From: Mucor mucedo
Lineage: Eukaryota; Mucoromycota; Mucoromycetes; Mucorales; Mucoraceae
Direction: 5' to 3'
NCBI RefSeq assembly: GCF_025094135.1
Contig: NW_026252287.1
Span: 434,001-498,000, forward strand
Length of the DNA stretch: 64,000 nucleotides
Shown: piece by piece, positions 29,451 to 40,290 of the stretch
How positions within the stretch are numbered: position 1 is the stretch's first letter
Layout: each line of letters opens with the position of its first letter
Notes under the pieces: generated by a model
The model's database searches: none
Seen by the model: only the letters and a program-made list of their open reading frames with translations
Told to the model about the DNA's origin: nothing
Position numbers and translations under genes: made by a program

Positions 29451-32162
29451 ACAATAACAACCTTCCTTTTTTTTTTATATATTCCACACTATGTAGATAA
29501 CATGTATACTATTTAAACTCCCATTACTTTTTGTAATTTACAACCACTACTAATACTATTATTATTATAACCCATTCACAACAATACTGTTGCTTACTTA
29601 TCCTTACCCCTTCCCAAATTACTCTTTATACAAAATAAAATAATGTTCAAATTATATTAATATTTGCAGCTTAGTGGCGTTAGAGTTTATACCAAGACAT
29701 ATTTCATATAATACCTTTTTTGCAAGCCACATCCAGATCATGAGCTTCTGTTTGTTTTGCTTTATGTATTTTTTTAGACTTTTTTCTATAAATATATATC
29801 GAGTTTTAATCGGCGGTTTCTATGTTGTAACACGACAGACGCTTTTTTCCCGAATGTTCTCATCAAAAAAAAAGTGCCTATGTCTCTCCGAAACAAAAGC
29901 ATAATGTAGGGCTCTTAATTTTCTGTATTATTTAACGCTGCAGTTTGAAATATAAGAGGTATAATAGTCGATACATGCTATTTCCTTGGGATTTGAGATT
30001 CTGCAACCTCCCTCGAACAATAAATTGTGGTATCAGTGCTTAGCTACAAGTTGAGCAATAGAAAATCTCACTTTATGAAAGCTTATTGATATAAAACAAT
30101 AATTTTCCAGAGATTCAAGCAGTTACTGTACTAAATATACAGGGATCACAAATAATTGGTTTTGACGAAAAGCTGAGTAATGTAGGAATTTATATTTTGA
30201 ATTTCGAGTAAGCAATTTGTACGTCTGTTTTCTATTTTCTAAATTATAAGTGCATTTACGTAAATTTGGAGCTTGATATCTGGTTACCTTTCATAGCGGA
30301 TAATTTATCGATGAACATTTTGCACATGTATCTATCGCTATTACATACAAGTGTATTAGTGTTTTACACTTCTAAACAAATTGATGTTTGTTTAAAGCTG
30401 TCTTCAGCTATCCTTTTTATAAGTACCATGTCATTGCATCCTGACTTAAACAGGTTCTTGTTTATCTATCATTTTTTACTACTATTACAACCAGCTCTCA
30501 CCCTTTTTATCTTTTTCTTTTCTCAAATATCTATTTAATAAAACACCAAGTTCCGTAAGAAGATCAGTGAGTAATTTATTTATTTTTTCTGAAGAAAGTA
30601 TTAAGGCATGATAAAATCACATCTTTTTATACACAGAAACTTGCATTCTGATATTTGTGTGATTATTAGAGTGATCATCTACATACTTGTGTTTGACTAT
30701 GCAAAGCACTCTCGTCCGTTCTACTTGTAAAGTCCGATCGTATGCTTTATGAAGACACCATCAATGTCTTTGACGACCACATGAATAACTTAATGATATG
30801 ACATGTCAAGGCAGTTCCAGAAAAACACTTGTTGGCATATTATACCCCAGCCAAAATAAGCAAATATTGTGAAATCAAATCCTTTCGAAACTTCCTGCCC
30901 AGGAAGCACTATCATAGCTATAGCTTCTTACATGACAATCGGCACTAAAATTTTAATAACCACATTTTATATAAGTAAATTATGACTGCGTGCACTTGGG
31001 ATGTTCCCAAGGAAAAATTAGTTATCCCCAAGAAAGGCGATTCAAATGTAGTGAAATACGGGCTATTACGCTTCAACAAACACACGTGTTTGAATGTCAG
31101 TTTACTACAAGAGCTCATCGTAAGATTATCCACAACAATGTCATGGCTAAAAAATGGCGTTGATCATGATCTCCAAAGCGACAGCACAGACCCGGGTGTG
31201 GATCTCCCTTGTGTGATGGCGCCTTTCTTCTAACTTTCTTGCCCATACAGTTGATGCTGTTAGTAAATTCAGCCAGGGCATCCTTGACCAGTCGATCTCT
31301 AATACTTTTTATTTCTACTGCAATATGCTGTCTCCGTATGAATCCTAACGTCATGCATGTTCTTAGCCTCTAGGATGAGCCTTTGATGCCTGATTCGATT
31401 TCAAAATAGAATTGAGTTTTCAATTCTAGCCCGCTTAATTTGTAATGGACTATTTATTTTGAAGTTCCGATCATGAGAGCACCTCTTGAGAGCATCTACT
31501 AATAAATTCGTAACAGTTGTAACCAATTAAGGAACAACAAGATCAAAAATTTGTAATATTTTTAGGTGATGAACAACAGAGTAATTAGCTTTACGTGAAA
31601 AAATTTGTTAGTTAAGAAAAAAAAAAAGGTCATCAATACTCGACTGGTTACATCTGTTGTCAAAATGAATGGTGTACTTTTTTTTTATTGTCTAATTAAT
31701 GTATTTTTAGTATGAAATCCTTCCGACGCGTCATAAACTTAAAACCAGAATAGTGCTCATCAGTTTTAGACTGCAGTAACGTCCTTTAGCCGCATATTTC
31801 AACAACGATAAATTTGAGTTGAGACAGGGAATGACGGACTGAGAAATGAGGCCAAAAATGAACAGGGAAAACATGTGACATCAAATTACGGCTAAGAAAA
31901 AGAAAGACTAGTATGGATATTTTTATCTCAGTTATTTTAAAACAAGTCCGTTACGTGTTTTTAATGCATCAATCATATTATTTACGTATGACATATTTAT
32001 GATTCAATACCCCACATTTTTTAATTGAACATTGAGTATTACAGGTCAATTGATATTAAATGAAACGATATTTTTAAATGGTAAAAAAGCAAATTTATTT
32101 ACGAATTGAGGTTATTTACAGTTATGAGTAGAGAAATGCTAGTTAGTTGCACTTTTTTTTAT
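29451..32162. other. 2.7-kb gene-poor region with coding relics
   Basis: No intact gene. Weak + strand relics read PEIQAVTVLNIQGSQIIGFD (about 30110-30215) and SDRMLYEDTINVFDDHMNNL (about 30733-30800). A 79-codon minus frame at 31115-31354 (IKSIRDRLVKDALAEFTNSI, then a basic Cys-containing segment CMGKKVRRKAPSHKGDPHPG) looks like part of a mobile-element or orphan protein but overlaps a similar-sized + frame at 30982-31233. None has a clean gene structure. Confidence 0.5.
31115..31354 (-). pseudogene. Possible relic of an orphan or mobile-element protein
   Basis: This frame encodes a helical N-terminal part (VEIKSIRDRLVKDALAEF) followed by a basic Cys/His segment (MGKKVRRKAPSHKGDPHPGL, then CCRFGDHDQRHF). 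The Cys/His spacing suggests a former zinc-binding tail like those at the end of some transposases. The overlapping + frame is of similar length, so strand choice rests on composition only. Confidence 0.25.
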
Positions 32163-32450
32163 CTACTTGTCTTCCTTGTCCTTCTTGTTAAGGTGTTCAA
32201 TGGTTTCATTTTGCAAGTGTTCAACGGGCTTGTCGTGGTCCTTATCAGCCTTGACAGCAGCTTCACTGTGAGAGGCCAACTTTTCGTTCCATTCCTTGTC
32301 TTTCTTGCCTAAAGACTTGTTCTTCTCCTTTTCGAGGACGGATGGATCATTGTCAGACATGTGAGAGAATGCAGTCATTGTTCTTCTGGTAGTAGCTTGG
32401 AAGGTAGAGGCAATGGCAGTAGTGCGGTAGGCTTTGGTGATGGAGTACAT
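32163..32450 (-). CDS. Small hydrophilic protein with a mitochondrial presequence
   Basis: A single exon encodes 95 residues. The N-terminus (MYSITKAYRTTAIASTFQAT, then TRRTM) is rich in Arg, Thr and Ser with no acidic residues, as in mitochondrial matrix presequences. The rest is highly charged and probably disordered. It carries the segment NDPSVLEKEKNKSLGKKDKE followed by WNEKLASHSEAAVKADKD. Many fungi have short stress-induced proteins of this layout, sometimes called LEA-like, but the function is not established here. The stop codon lies in a Lys/Asp/Glu-rich tail. Confidence 0.65.
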   Translation of the reverse strand: MYSITKAYRTTAIASTFQATTRRTMTAFSHMSDNDPSVLEKEKNKSLGKKDKEWNEKLASHSEAAVKADKDHDKPVEHLQNETIEHLNKKDKEDK

Positions 32451-32822
32451 TTTTGTGTTATTGGTTAAAGTAATACAAGATTAAAAAGATAAAATGTAAA
32501 AAAACTGACGAGGAAAATGCACTCTTTATATATGCAAACTTTTGCCTGATTATTTCCTTATTTGAAAGTCAAATATATGAATCATTCCAACGTCATAAAC
32601 AAGTTTAGGCCTTGGGGGGAAGCACGATAACGTTCCGAAGATCTACTGCTCACTGTCAAACATTTTTTTTTTTTTAAAAGTGACGTATTTCCAGTTTTAA
32701 AAAACCGCGCTTTTTATTTTTTTTTAGATTCAGTCCTGGGTGGCCAACGAGAAATATTTTTATTTTTTTGCGGTAGCACCCCCTCCTTTTTATAACCTTT
32801 TACAAAAAAATAATTTATAAAA

Positions 32823-33549
32823 ATGAAGTCTAGTACTATTGCTTTAATTGCCACAGGTGTAGTTGCTACCGCAGGCCTCGGTTACTTGGTATACTTTGAT
32901 TCCAAGAGACGTAGCGATCCTTCTTTCAGAAAGCAGTTGAGTATGTCACCTCGACTATATAGCCCGAGTCACGCTTATTTACACATACTTACTTAGGACG
33001 TGAACGTAAAGAAGCTGCCAAGGCTTCAAAGGAGGCCGAAGAAAACTCCAAACAAACTAAATTGCAATTGATTGAAAATGTCATTGTTGCATGTAGCAAA
33101 GAAGCATTACCCTCTTCACCTGAACAGAAAGAAGCATACTTTATGGAACATGTTGCTGCTGGTGAAGGATTATGTGGACAAGGTAATTTAATGAAGCGAG
33201 TGAGTGAAGGCTGTCAATAGGCTAATTGATATGGATAATATAAAATAGGCCCTGCTTTCTACGATGAAGCTGTTTTGCCTTTCTATAAGGCACTCAAGGT
33301 TTATCCTGCTCCTATGGAACTACTTACAATTTACGAAAAGACAATCCCCGGACCTGTTTTCCAAACTATTGTTTCCATATTGTCCATCGAGGTAAGTTTA
33401 TAAAAAAAAAAAAAAAAAAATCTTGGGCTTTAAACCACGATGCTAATACTGATTCTGGGATTTAGCAAAAGGCAATGGAGGGTCAAGTCAATGAAACCCC
33501 CGAAGCTGCTGCTGCTTCTGCCACTGGTGTCGATGTCGAAGTAGAGTAA
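32823..33549 (+). CDS. TOM20: Mitochondrial import receptor TOM20
   Basis: Outer-membrane receptor that recognises presequences and passes precursors to the TOM pore. Exons 32823-32940, 32997-33182, 33249-33391 and 33466-33549 give 176 residues. The N-terminal membrane anchor is IALIATGVVATAGLGYLVYF, followed by the basic FDSKRRSDPSFRKQL. A charged linker precedes the receptor domain with the TPR-like signature: AYFMEHVAAGEGLC, FYDEAVLPFYKALKVYPAPM and EKTIPGPVFQTI. The C-terminus is short and acidic. Intron phases match those of the TOM20-SET gene at 40291. A CCTGGGTGG motif lies 80 bp upstream of the start. Confidence 0.94.
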
Positions 33550-33727
33550 ATTTTAGAAGAAGAGAGGAGATAAATAGAATCTGCATGTTGTTTGTAAATA
33601 AAAAAATAACGCCTGTAAACAAAAACAAAAAAGTCTGTGTCACCATGGAAGCGTACATTGAAAGAAAGGGACCACCATAGATTTAATCTGATAATTCCTG
33701 TTTAAACCCTTTATTTTTCACTTTAAT

Positions 33728-34568
33728 ATGGCACACTTTGATAATCCAGTATCTATTGCAACAAACACATTATTAATACCTGATATACCTCTATGTTTCT
33801 TTGGATGTGATGATGCTATGCTTATGATTCATGACGCGTTCTCAGAATTTGGACCTTTATACACTTTTGTACAAATGAAGGGTTTCCGTAGACTGATGAT
33901 TGTCTTCCAAGAAACAGAACATGCCGTAAAGGCAAAATCTTCTTTAGACAAACATTATATTATTTGGAAAGAAAGAAAGCCTTTCCCAGAGATTGTAACA
34001 ATAACCAATGAAAAGGATGAAGAAACTTGGCAGGATTACGAAATCTTAGAATTACGAGTTTATTATGGACAGGTAGGACTCAACCACCCTACTTTACCTT
34101 ATATACTGATTTCTTTTTTCTTTTAAGCATTTCTCCATTCATGTGGATCCAGCACTTAATTCACTTCAAGTTCCTCAGTTTGAACGAAATCTGTTGATCT
34201 CTCCGCCTGGTTCACCATTTGACGGTTGGGAACAGATTGCAGAAGACCCTCCTAATCAAGCTATCTTGGGCTCTGACCTTATCTGTGCAGCTGAAGTTTC
34301 CGATTATGAGCTTGACGAAGATGAAATAAAGTTAGATCATCGACCCGAGTTACCAGCCAAGAAACCATCTTCTAAATTTTCTATTGTATGTGCCCAAGGA
34401 ACCGAGCACCCTGAGCATTTACCTTCTATTACTGTACAGGATTGGGACGGTCATATTACGGTGGAATTGGATGGTGAAGAAGAAGACTTGAAAGTGTTAA
34501 AGAGAAATCAAAAGAAAATGACTGCTGCAGATGTTGTACCAACAGCAATGCCACCACGACGCTCATAA
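33728..34568 (+). CDS. RCN1: Calcipressin (regulator of calcineurin, Rcn1-like)
   Basis: Feedback regulator that binds and modulates the Ca2+/calmodulin-dependent phosphatase calcineurin. Exons 33728-34072 and 34128-34568 give 261 residues. The N-terminal RRM-like fold is visible (FSEFGPLYTFVQMKGFRRLM and IVFQETEHAVKAKSSL). The signature SPPGSPFDGWEQIAEDPPN is present; it includes the Ser-Pro site that is phosphorylated in this family. A PxIxIT-like docking sequence, PSITVQ, lies in the C-terminal part. The start is only 178 bp after the TOM20 stop, on the same strand, with its own short promoter. Confidence 0.92.
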
Positions 34569-34718
34569 TCAGTGATGAAAAAAAAAAAAAAGAAGAAAAA
34601 AAAAATGTAAATATTTTATTTAAATAAATAGTAAATGGAAAAAAAAATTGTTACATGTTGGAAGAGATTGTAGAGAGTAGAAAGATTACATTGTAGTACT
34701 AGGGAATTTAATAGGGTT

Positions 34719-36536
34719 TTATGAAGGTCCTTGATCCTTTCGATACGAAGCAGGCAATAAATGGGCTCTTTTACCTACTTTTTTCATCAAAGTACCTTCA
34801 GCTTCTAATTCTTTCTTCAATAAGTCTTCACTTAATTGCCGTCTTTGATCTTCTTCCTGTTCTTTATCTTCTTGGCTCTGTTGCTTTTGTTGCTGTTGTT
34901 GTTGTTGCCAGTCTGGTCTTCTCATTCTCTGCCTGAATGTATCTGCGATTAATAATGCATCTGTTGATGTAAGCGGTGGCTCTGATCTACTTGAAATATT
35001 ACTAAATGAGGCAGTTGACTGTGGTCTATTCTCACTATCTCCCAGCATGTAAACACTGTGGTCCTCCATCAAGGGTAAAGAAGGTACTGACATAAACCCA
35101 AATGATTGTTTATTGTTTGGTTGAACTGGCGTAGTTGGTGCTGTAAGACACTTTAGGGAACCTCTCTCTGTGTTGATGTTGGATGTACCGAGCAATCTAG
35201 TCGGTCCATTTCCGGCTGTTAGCAACGGAGATGACATGACAACTGCGTCAGAAGAAAAGTTACTATAATTATTATTGTTATGAATTGCCGATGGATTGGT
35301 GATTGAAACAGAAGAATTGTTTTGATAATGCAGTTTTTCCCTACTGCTACTGTCGACATGATTCATTGGAAACATGGAACTACTCGCTGTGCTTCTTAAT
35401 TCTGTATTAGACATGTTAGAAAAACAAACAAACATGACTATATGGCATATAATAAGACGTACCGAGATGTCCCTTTTCTCCATATACCAACTTTCTTCTT
35501 CGACTGTGTCTCATGACCCAAAAAACAGCAATACATGCACCTACTACAGCTAAGCATGCTAGTACAATAGCTGCAATAATGCCGGGTTGAATAACTGTAC
35601 GATCTTCCTTGTCATTATCTTTTGATGCGCTAGAAGGTGACGGAGTTTGTGAAGGTGGAGGAGTCGGAGGAGAGATCAATATTTGATTCGTGGGTGTAGG
35701 CATTATTGTGCTGCTGATGATACTAGAAATGTTGCTTGGTAACGCCGTTACAAGTGGAACTAGAGCGGCCTCTAAGAATAGCCACGTTAGTATACATCAG
35801 AATCAAAATTTTGTAAACAACATACGCGCTACTAGATTGTGTATCGGAGGAGGGTAATCAGAATACATATTGTTGAATTCTTTTTCAGGACTTAAACCTG
35901 TTGGTACGAGATAAACCAAACTGTCGTACGTTTTAGCTGATGTATCTAATCTCCAAGTATCATCAATCAAAACCGGAACACTTCCTTTTGAAGTTTTTAT
36001 GCCAGTCAGTTGTTTTATGAGAACATTTTGATAGTTTTGTACAAAGTAAATATAGATATCCAACAGAGGCTATAGTACATAAATGAATTAGCGAATTTAT
36101 GCATAAGAGATGTTAGGAAGTAAAAGAGTACTAACAGCTGAGGCATATGTTGGATATCTAGTAAGATCATAAATGATTTAGAATACGCAACGATATAGCT
36201 TAATACGGTAAACTTACAATGGGTTCCAAGTTATCGGATACCATGTTCCATTTTGCCAAACATCTCCTGCTTTTGGTGAACATATTGTGTCTGTGTTACC
36301 ATTTAAACCACAAGAGGCTATATCAAAAATCACGTTTAGTAATTACACTCCTTATACATAAATGGAATCGATCGGCCAAATTTTATTTTTATATCTTTTA
36401 TACCTGTTGGTGTATGTGTATGCTGTGCAGAACTTGTGATGATGCTGGGAGTTGAAGTTGTAGTTTGTTGACAATAGGTTGTTGTGATAGATGATAATAA
36501 GGTGATCCAGAATATAATGCGTTGATTTGCCATCAT
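34719..36536 (-). CDS. Single-pass surface protein with Kre9-like ectodomain
   Basis: Exons 36404-36536, 36218-36317, 36136-36157, 35826-36069, 35463-35771 and 34719-35401 give 496 residues. A signal peptide (FWITLLSSITTTYC) and a Ser/Thr-rich stretch lead to a Kre9/Knh-like module (GDVWQNGTWYPITWN; DIYIYFVQNYQNVLIKQLTG; LVYLVPTGLSPEKEF). A Pro/Ser/Thr stalk follows, then one membrane helix at about residues 230-252. A basic stop-transfer RHSRRRK starts a long Ser/Asn/Gln-rich cytoplasmic tail. This layout resembles cell-wall sensors or mid-type surface proteins, but no exact family was recognised. Exon 3 is only 22 nt and its donor is the weak GTTAGT, so it is the least certain join. Confidence 0.75.
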
Positions 36537-37764
36537 GCTGAGGTTGATTTATGTTCTCCTTTAAATAGTGGTATATATAAACTTGATTTTTTTTTAATAC
36601 TGTTGTTGGTTTAAGAAAAAGGTTTTTATTATTGAATTATTATTATTTTTTCAAAAAAAAAAGTGTCAAAATAATAAATATTTATAGTGGCATTCACATA
36701 AAATACAAAAAGAAAAAAGAAACAGGAAAAAAGAAGAGGGAAAAAAAAAGAGGAAAAAAAAAGAAGCCTGTTGTATATACTTTTTTTTGAAGGACAACAA
36801 CAAAAGGAGAGTTGAAGGGGTTGCTTGTTAAAGGGGAAAAGCGTTTAAAAAAGACGCGAGTTCAAAAAAAAAAGTTGCAAGAAACAGACTCAAAATATAA
36901 AAAAACCATATACGAGAAGAAAAGGGGAAAGCAAGAGTGAGAGAAGAAATGAGGGAGGAATAGGAAGGGGAAATGAAATAATAATGTACTTGGTTGGCTG
37001 GCTAAAGATACCTGTACTTGCCGCTCTACTCTGTAAATATAAATATGCGCAGCTTTGCTTCTTCGTGTCATGGGTGTCTTAGATAGGTCGCATACTATAA
37101 TATCGTATTTTTCTTCTTTCAATACTTCACGAGTTGCATTGTTTAACAGCTTCCTATAGCACACATCGTTCAATAGAATGACTGACGGTAGCAAATATAT
37201 ACGATAGTGTAGAGCGCTAAAAAGGAGGCATAGGGGCTAATGTGTATTTATATATACACATACATATATACGAAAAAATATATAGAAGAAATCAAGGCTG
37301 AATAGGAATTTCATCTCGTGAGCTTTTTGTATGAATATCTCAAGATGCAGGATACACTTGTGTATGCTCACGTTATAGAATTGCCACCCGAATAAAGCAT
37401 AATGTCACTTATTGATCCTGTATCACTGCTCATCTAATGCTACTAAATGTATGCAGAATAAGAAATTATTGTAGGAAGCGCCACGTCTACTAAAAAAATA
37501 AATATATATTTTTATAAATATTGACCTTAATGTCTTTCATTGATTTATATCAGTAAACAATAGTCTTTATTTGGACTGCATAATGATGTACTTATCCCCT
37601 CACTTTATTTTACATGTACATAAACAAAAAGTCTAGAATCCGTAGGTGACCCAATTAGAATGTATCATTTCAAATGTATTTATTAAGTATTATTATGAAG
37701 GTAAATAAAAAAGAAGTGAGCGTATGTAAGTAGTAGATGAATTTTGTTGTTTTTGTTGTTATAT
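36537..37764. other. 1.2-kb spacer with a possible orphan exon
   Basis: Long pyrimidine and A-rich runs near 36600-36980 look like the leader and promoter of the gene at 36536. A minus frame at 36862-37194 starts well (VILLNDVCYRKLLNNATREV, then YDIIVCDLSKTPMTRRSKAA) and then turns into low-complexity Phe/Ser/Leu, with a donor-like GTATCT at the border. It may be an orphan or relic exon. The rest shows nothing recognisable. Confidence 0.4.
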
Positions 37765-38938
37765 TTAGGCAGTCTTGGTGGGATTGTATTCTAATACAGT
37801 TCCAAAGCAATAATCCCAAATCTTTGAAGTGATACCATAACCTCCTTCATAATTCTTATAATGATGGGCCATATGATACTTCTTCATTTCTTTGAAATGA
37901 ACCTTAAATACTCTAGCGTGATGGAGGTAATAATGTGTACAATCATACAAGATGTATCCAAAGAAGCCACCAGCAATTACCGCATGTGCCATCATTGGAG
38001 GAAATAAAATGTGTCCTAAAGTAACAAGAGGGTATGCAATGACAATACAAAGTGTAGGTGGCATAACCAATCTCAACCTAAGAATAATACATTAGTATAT
38101 AAACATAGATATATCAACAATATACTTACTTGTCCATAGGCAAATAGTGATGGAAGCCGTGAATAACAAAATGTAAGACAAAGGCCAATTGTGTGTCGGG
38201 TAAATAATCATCCAAATGGAAAAAGAAGCGATGAAGAAGATATTCCAATAAAGACCAAATAAGTATACCAAGCACAAATGATAAACTCGAGCCCTTAATG
38301 TTTCCAAAAACAAGCGAGTTGTAAAGTTGATAGCCAGCATAAGGTAACCAAACTGTTGGGATGACATACCAAGCTGTCTTTGTTAAGGGTTCAAGTAAAG
38401 GGTGACCAAAGAAAATGGCAGGTGTAGACATATAACGAGGCTTATGTACTTGTTCCAGGTAGAATTCCTTTGTATATCTAGCACGAATGAGCTGAGGTAC
38501 TAGCGCTTTACTAAGATCCAAGAACTGGTTCTTCTTGACATCTGTAGTTATATCTGTCTCGGTTGGGTGGAAGTCTTCTTTGCCAAATGTTTTGCTTTCT
38601 TCTTCCTCTTCGAGTAAAAGCATACGTTGTTCATGAAGTGTCAAGGGAGTCTTGCTTTTCTGTTTTGTTTCTTGTGGTTTTTCGACAATGGTTCCAATAC
38701 AGTATTCAGATAAAATTTCATAGGCAGAATCAGAATGTTCATGTTCAAGCACATCCTTCATGACATTTGTAACATCTTTACCGGCGTAGTCAAAAATAAG
38801 ATCTTCTCCGCCAGGATGATCTTGCATGAACTCAGTAACATCATATACTTTATCTTGATAGATTACCCAACAAGAGTCTTCGCTTGCATGCTTTGCCACT
38901 TGCTCTAAACTGTATTCTTTAATTGTCATTTGAAGCAA
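37765..38938 (-). CDS. SCS7: Fatty-acid 2-hydroxylase (ceramide hydroxylase, Scs7-like)
   Basis: Endoplasmic-reticulum enzyme that adds a 2-hydroxyl group to the very long fatty acid of ceramide, using electrons from its own cytochrome b5 domain. Exons 38130-38938 and 37765-38077 give 373 residues (370 if the second Met at 38929 is used). The b5 domain is at about residues 5-90, with the haem-ligand motif DHPGGEDLIFDYAGKDVT. The hydroxylase part has membrane helices and the expected His clusters: LLHRFFFH, HFVIHGFHHYLPMDK, HYYLHH and YHMAHH. All di-iron ligands expected by eye are present. Confidence 0.94.
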
Positions 38939-39607
38939 AAAAAAAAAGGCGGAATAAATAAAGAGAGAAGGGGGGGAGGGGGGAAAATTATTTTTTCTGC
39001 TCTCATCTCGGTGATACGCTGCCCAGCCCGCCCAATCAAATAAATTAAAAAAGTAACGGATGATTTTTGCTTTTTGCCGAGCTTTGATTAAACAAAGCCT
39101 ATTAAAAATTGGTGGAGAAACAAATCACGGGTAAACTTCTTTATGATTAAGGCATCACCTTATCTGGAACATATGTTTGTCAAATACCCCTCAACTTGAT
39201 GTAATATTTTAATAGAAAGCTAGGGCGAACTCAAGCGATTATTTTTTTATTGATTTTTTTCCAAGTCAGACTCATCGGCCGCTTTTCGTTTGGTTACATC
39301 CGAAAAAACCGTGTCTAGCAGAAGCGTGAGCATTAATGTCGATTGAAGCTGGCTTCCACCAAAAGTACCAAAGTTGAAACATATCACTATGAATGCAGTA
39401 AAGTTTATAAATTGATCTTACTTAGACCTCCACTATCCTAGTATCAAGCAACTTTAATGATTATCTATTCAAATGCGAGATGATGTAGACTATACGAAAA
39501 ACTTCGAAATGGCTTTCACATCTCTATGCTACTACTACACTTAGTATATTTCACAGCATTTATGGTTTATTGGTATTCATCAAATGAAGATATTGAGAGA
39601 GTGAATT
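38939..39607. other. Spacer upstream of the hydroxylase gene
   Basis: No gene seen. The first part must hold the hydroxylase promoter and includes a short GC-rich block (about 39015-39030). Confidence 0.5.
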
Positions 39608-40064
39608 GATGACAAATTAGTATAGACCAATGAAAACTATATTGCCAGTCTACAAATGACTCTGGATCTTAAAGTTCAAATGCTAACCGTCATAAATAAT
39701 GTTCCACTTCATTCTCCTGATGCGACTGACCCTATTATAAAAGGAAGAGGGTTGTATACCTGTCCAACTCCAACCGTACTCGCCCGAAATAAATTCTATT
39801 GAGATGTTTCAAGAAGTTTAAAAGATACAGTAGAAGAAGCAAACTAAGCGATGGCTGAAACTCTTCTGTTGTTCTTGAAGAAAGCGAAGATTTCTAAATT
39901 GAGCATTTTCAAAAGTCTATCCATCATAATGTAAATATACTTTCATTAAATGCTTTAATAAAAATTTATACAAAATACTTTGATGTTCTACCCAAAATTG
40001 GTCAACTTAAAGGAAAAGCGATGATCTTTAGTCACGAAAAGCTGGAGAAACTAACTTCATATTA
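39608..40064 (+). pseudogene. Decayed gene of an unknown family
   Basis: A + strand frame is protein-like across about 300 nt but interrupted by several stops: DDKLV-stop-TNENYIASLQMTLD, LKVQMLTVINNVPLHSPDAT, DPIIKGRGLYTCPTPTVLAR, then stop, DVSRSLKDTVEEAN, stop and AMAETLLLFLKKAKI. After a frame change it resumes as IKIYTKYFDVLPKIGQLKGK and ends at 40064. The pieces keep one order, as expected of a formerly intact ORF. No named domain was recognised. Confidence 0.5.
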
Positions 40065-40290
40065 GTCTTATTACTTTGAGCGGACTTTTCAAAAATCTAG
40101 TAGTTGAAACTAGTGGGTCCAAATGATATCACATCTTTTTTCTGAGTTACTTTAAAAGGTAACCTCACGTCCGACAAAATTATTTTTTTGTCAGTGCGGA
40201 GTAGTGACGGTTAAGCAGTTTTCCATCAAAGAAAAAAAAATAAAAAATGCAGGGTTTACCTTTTTTACATCGTTATTAATTTTTGTAAAT

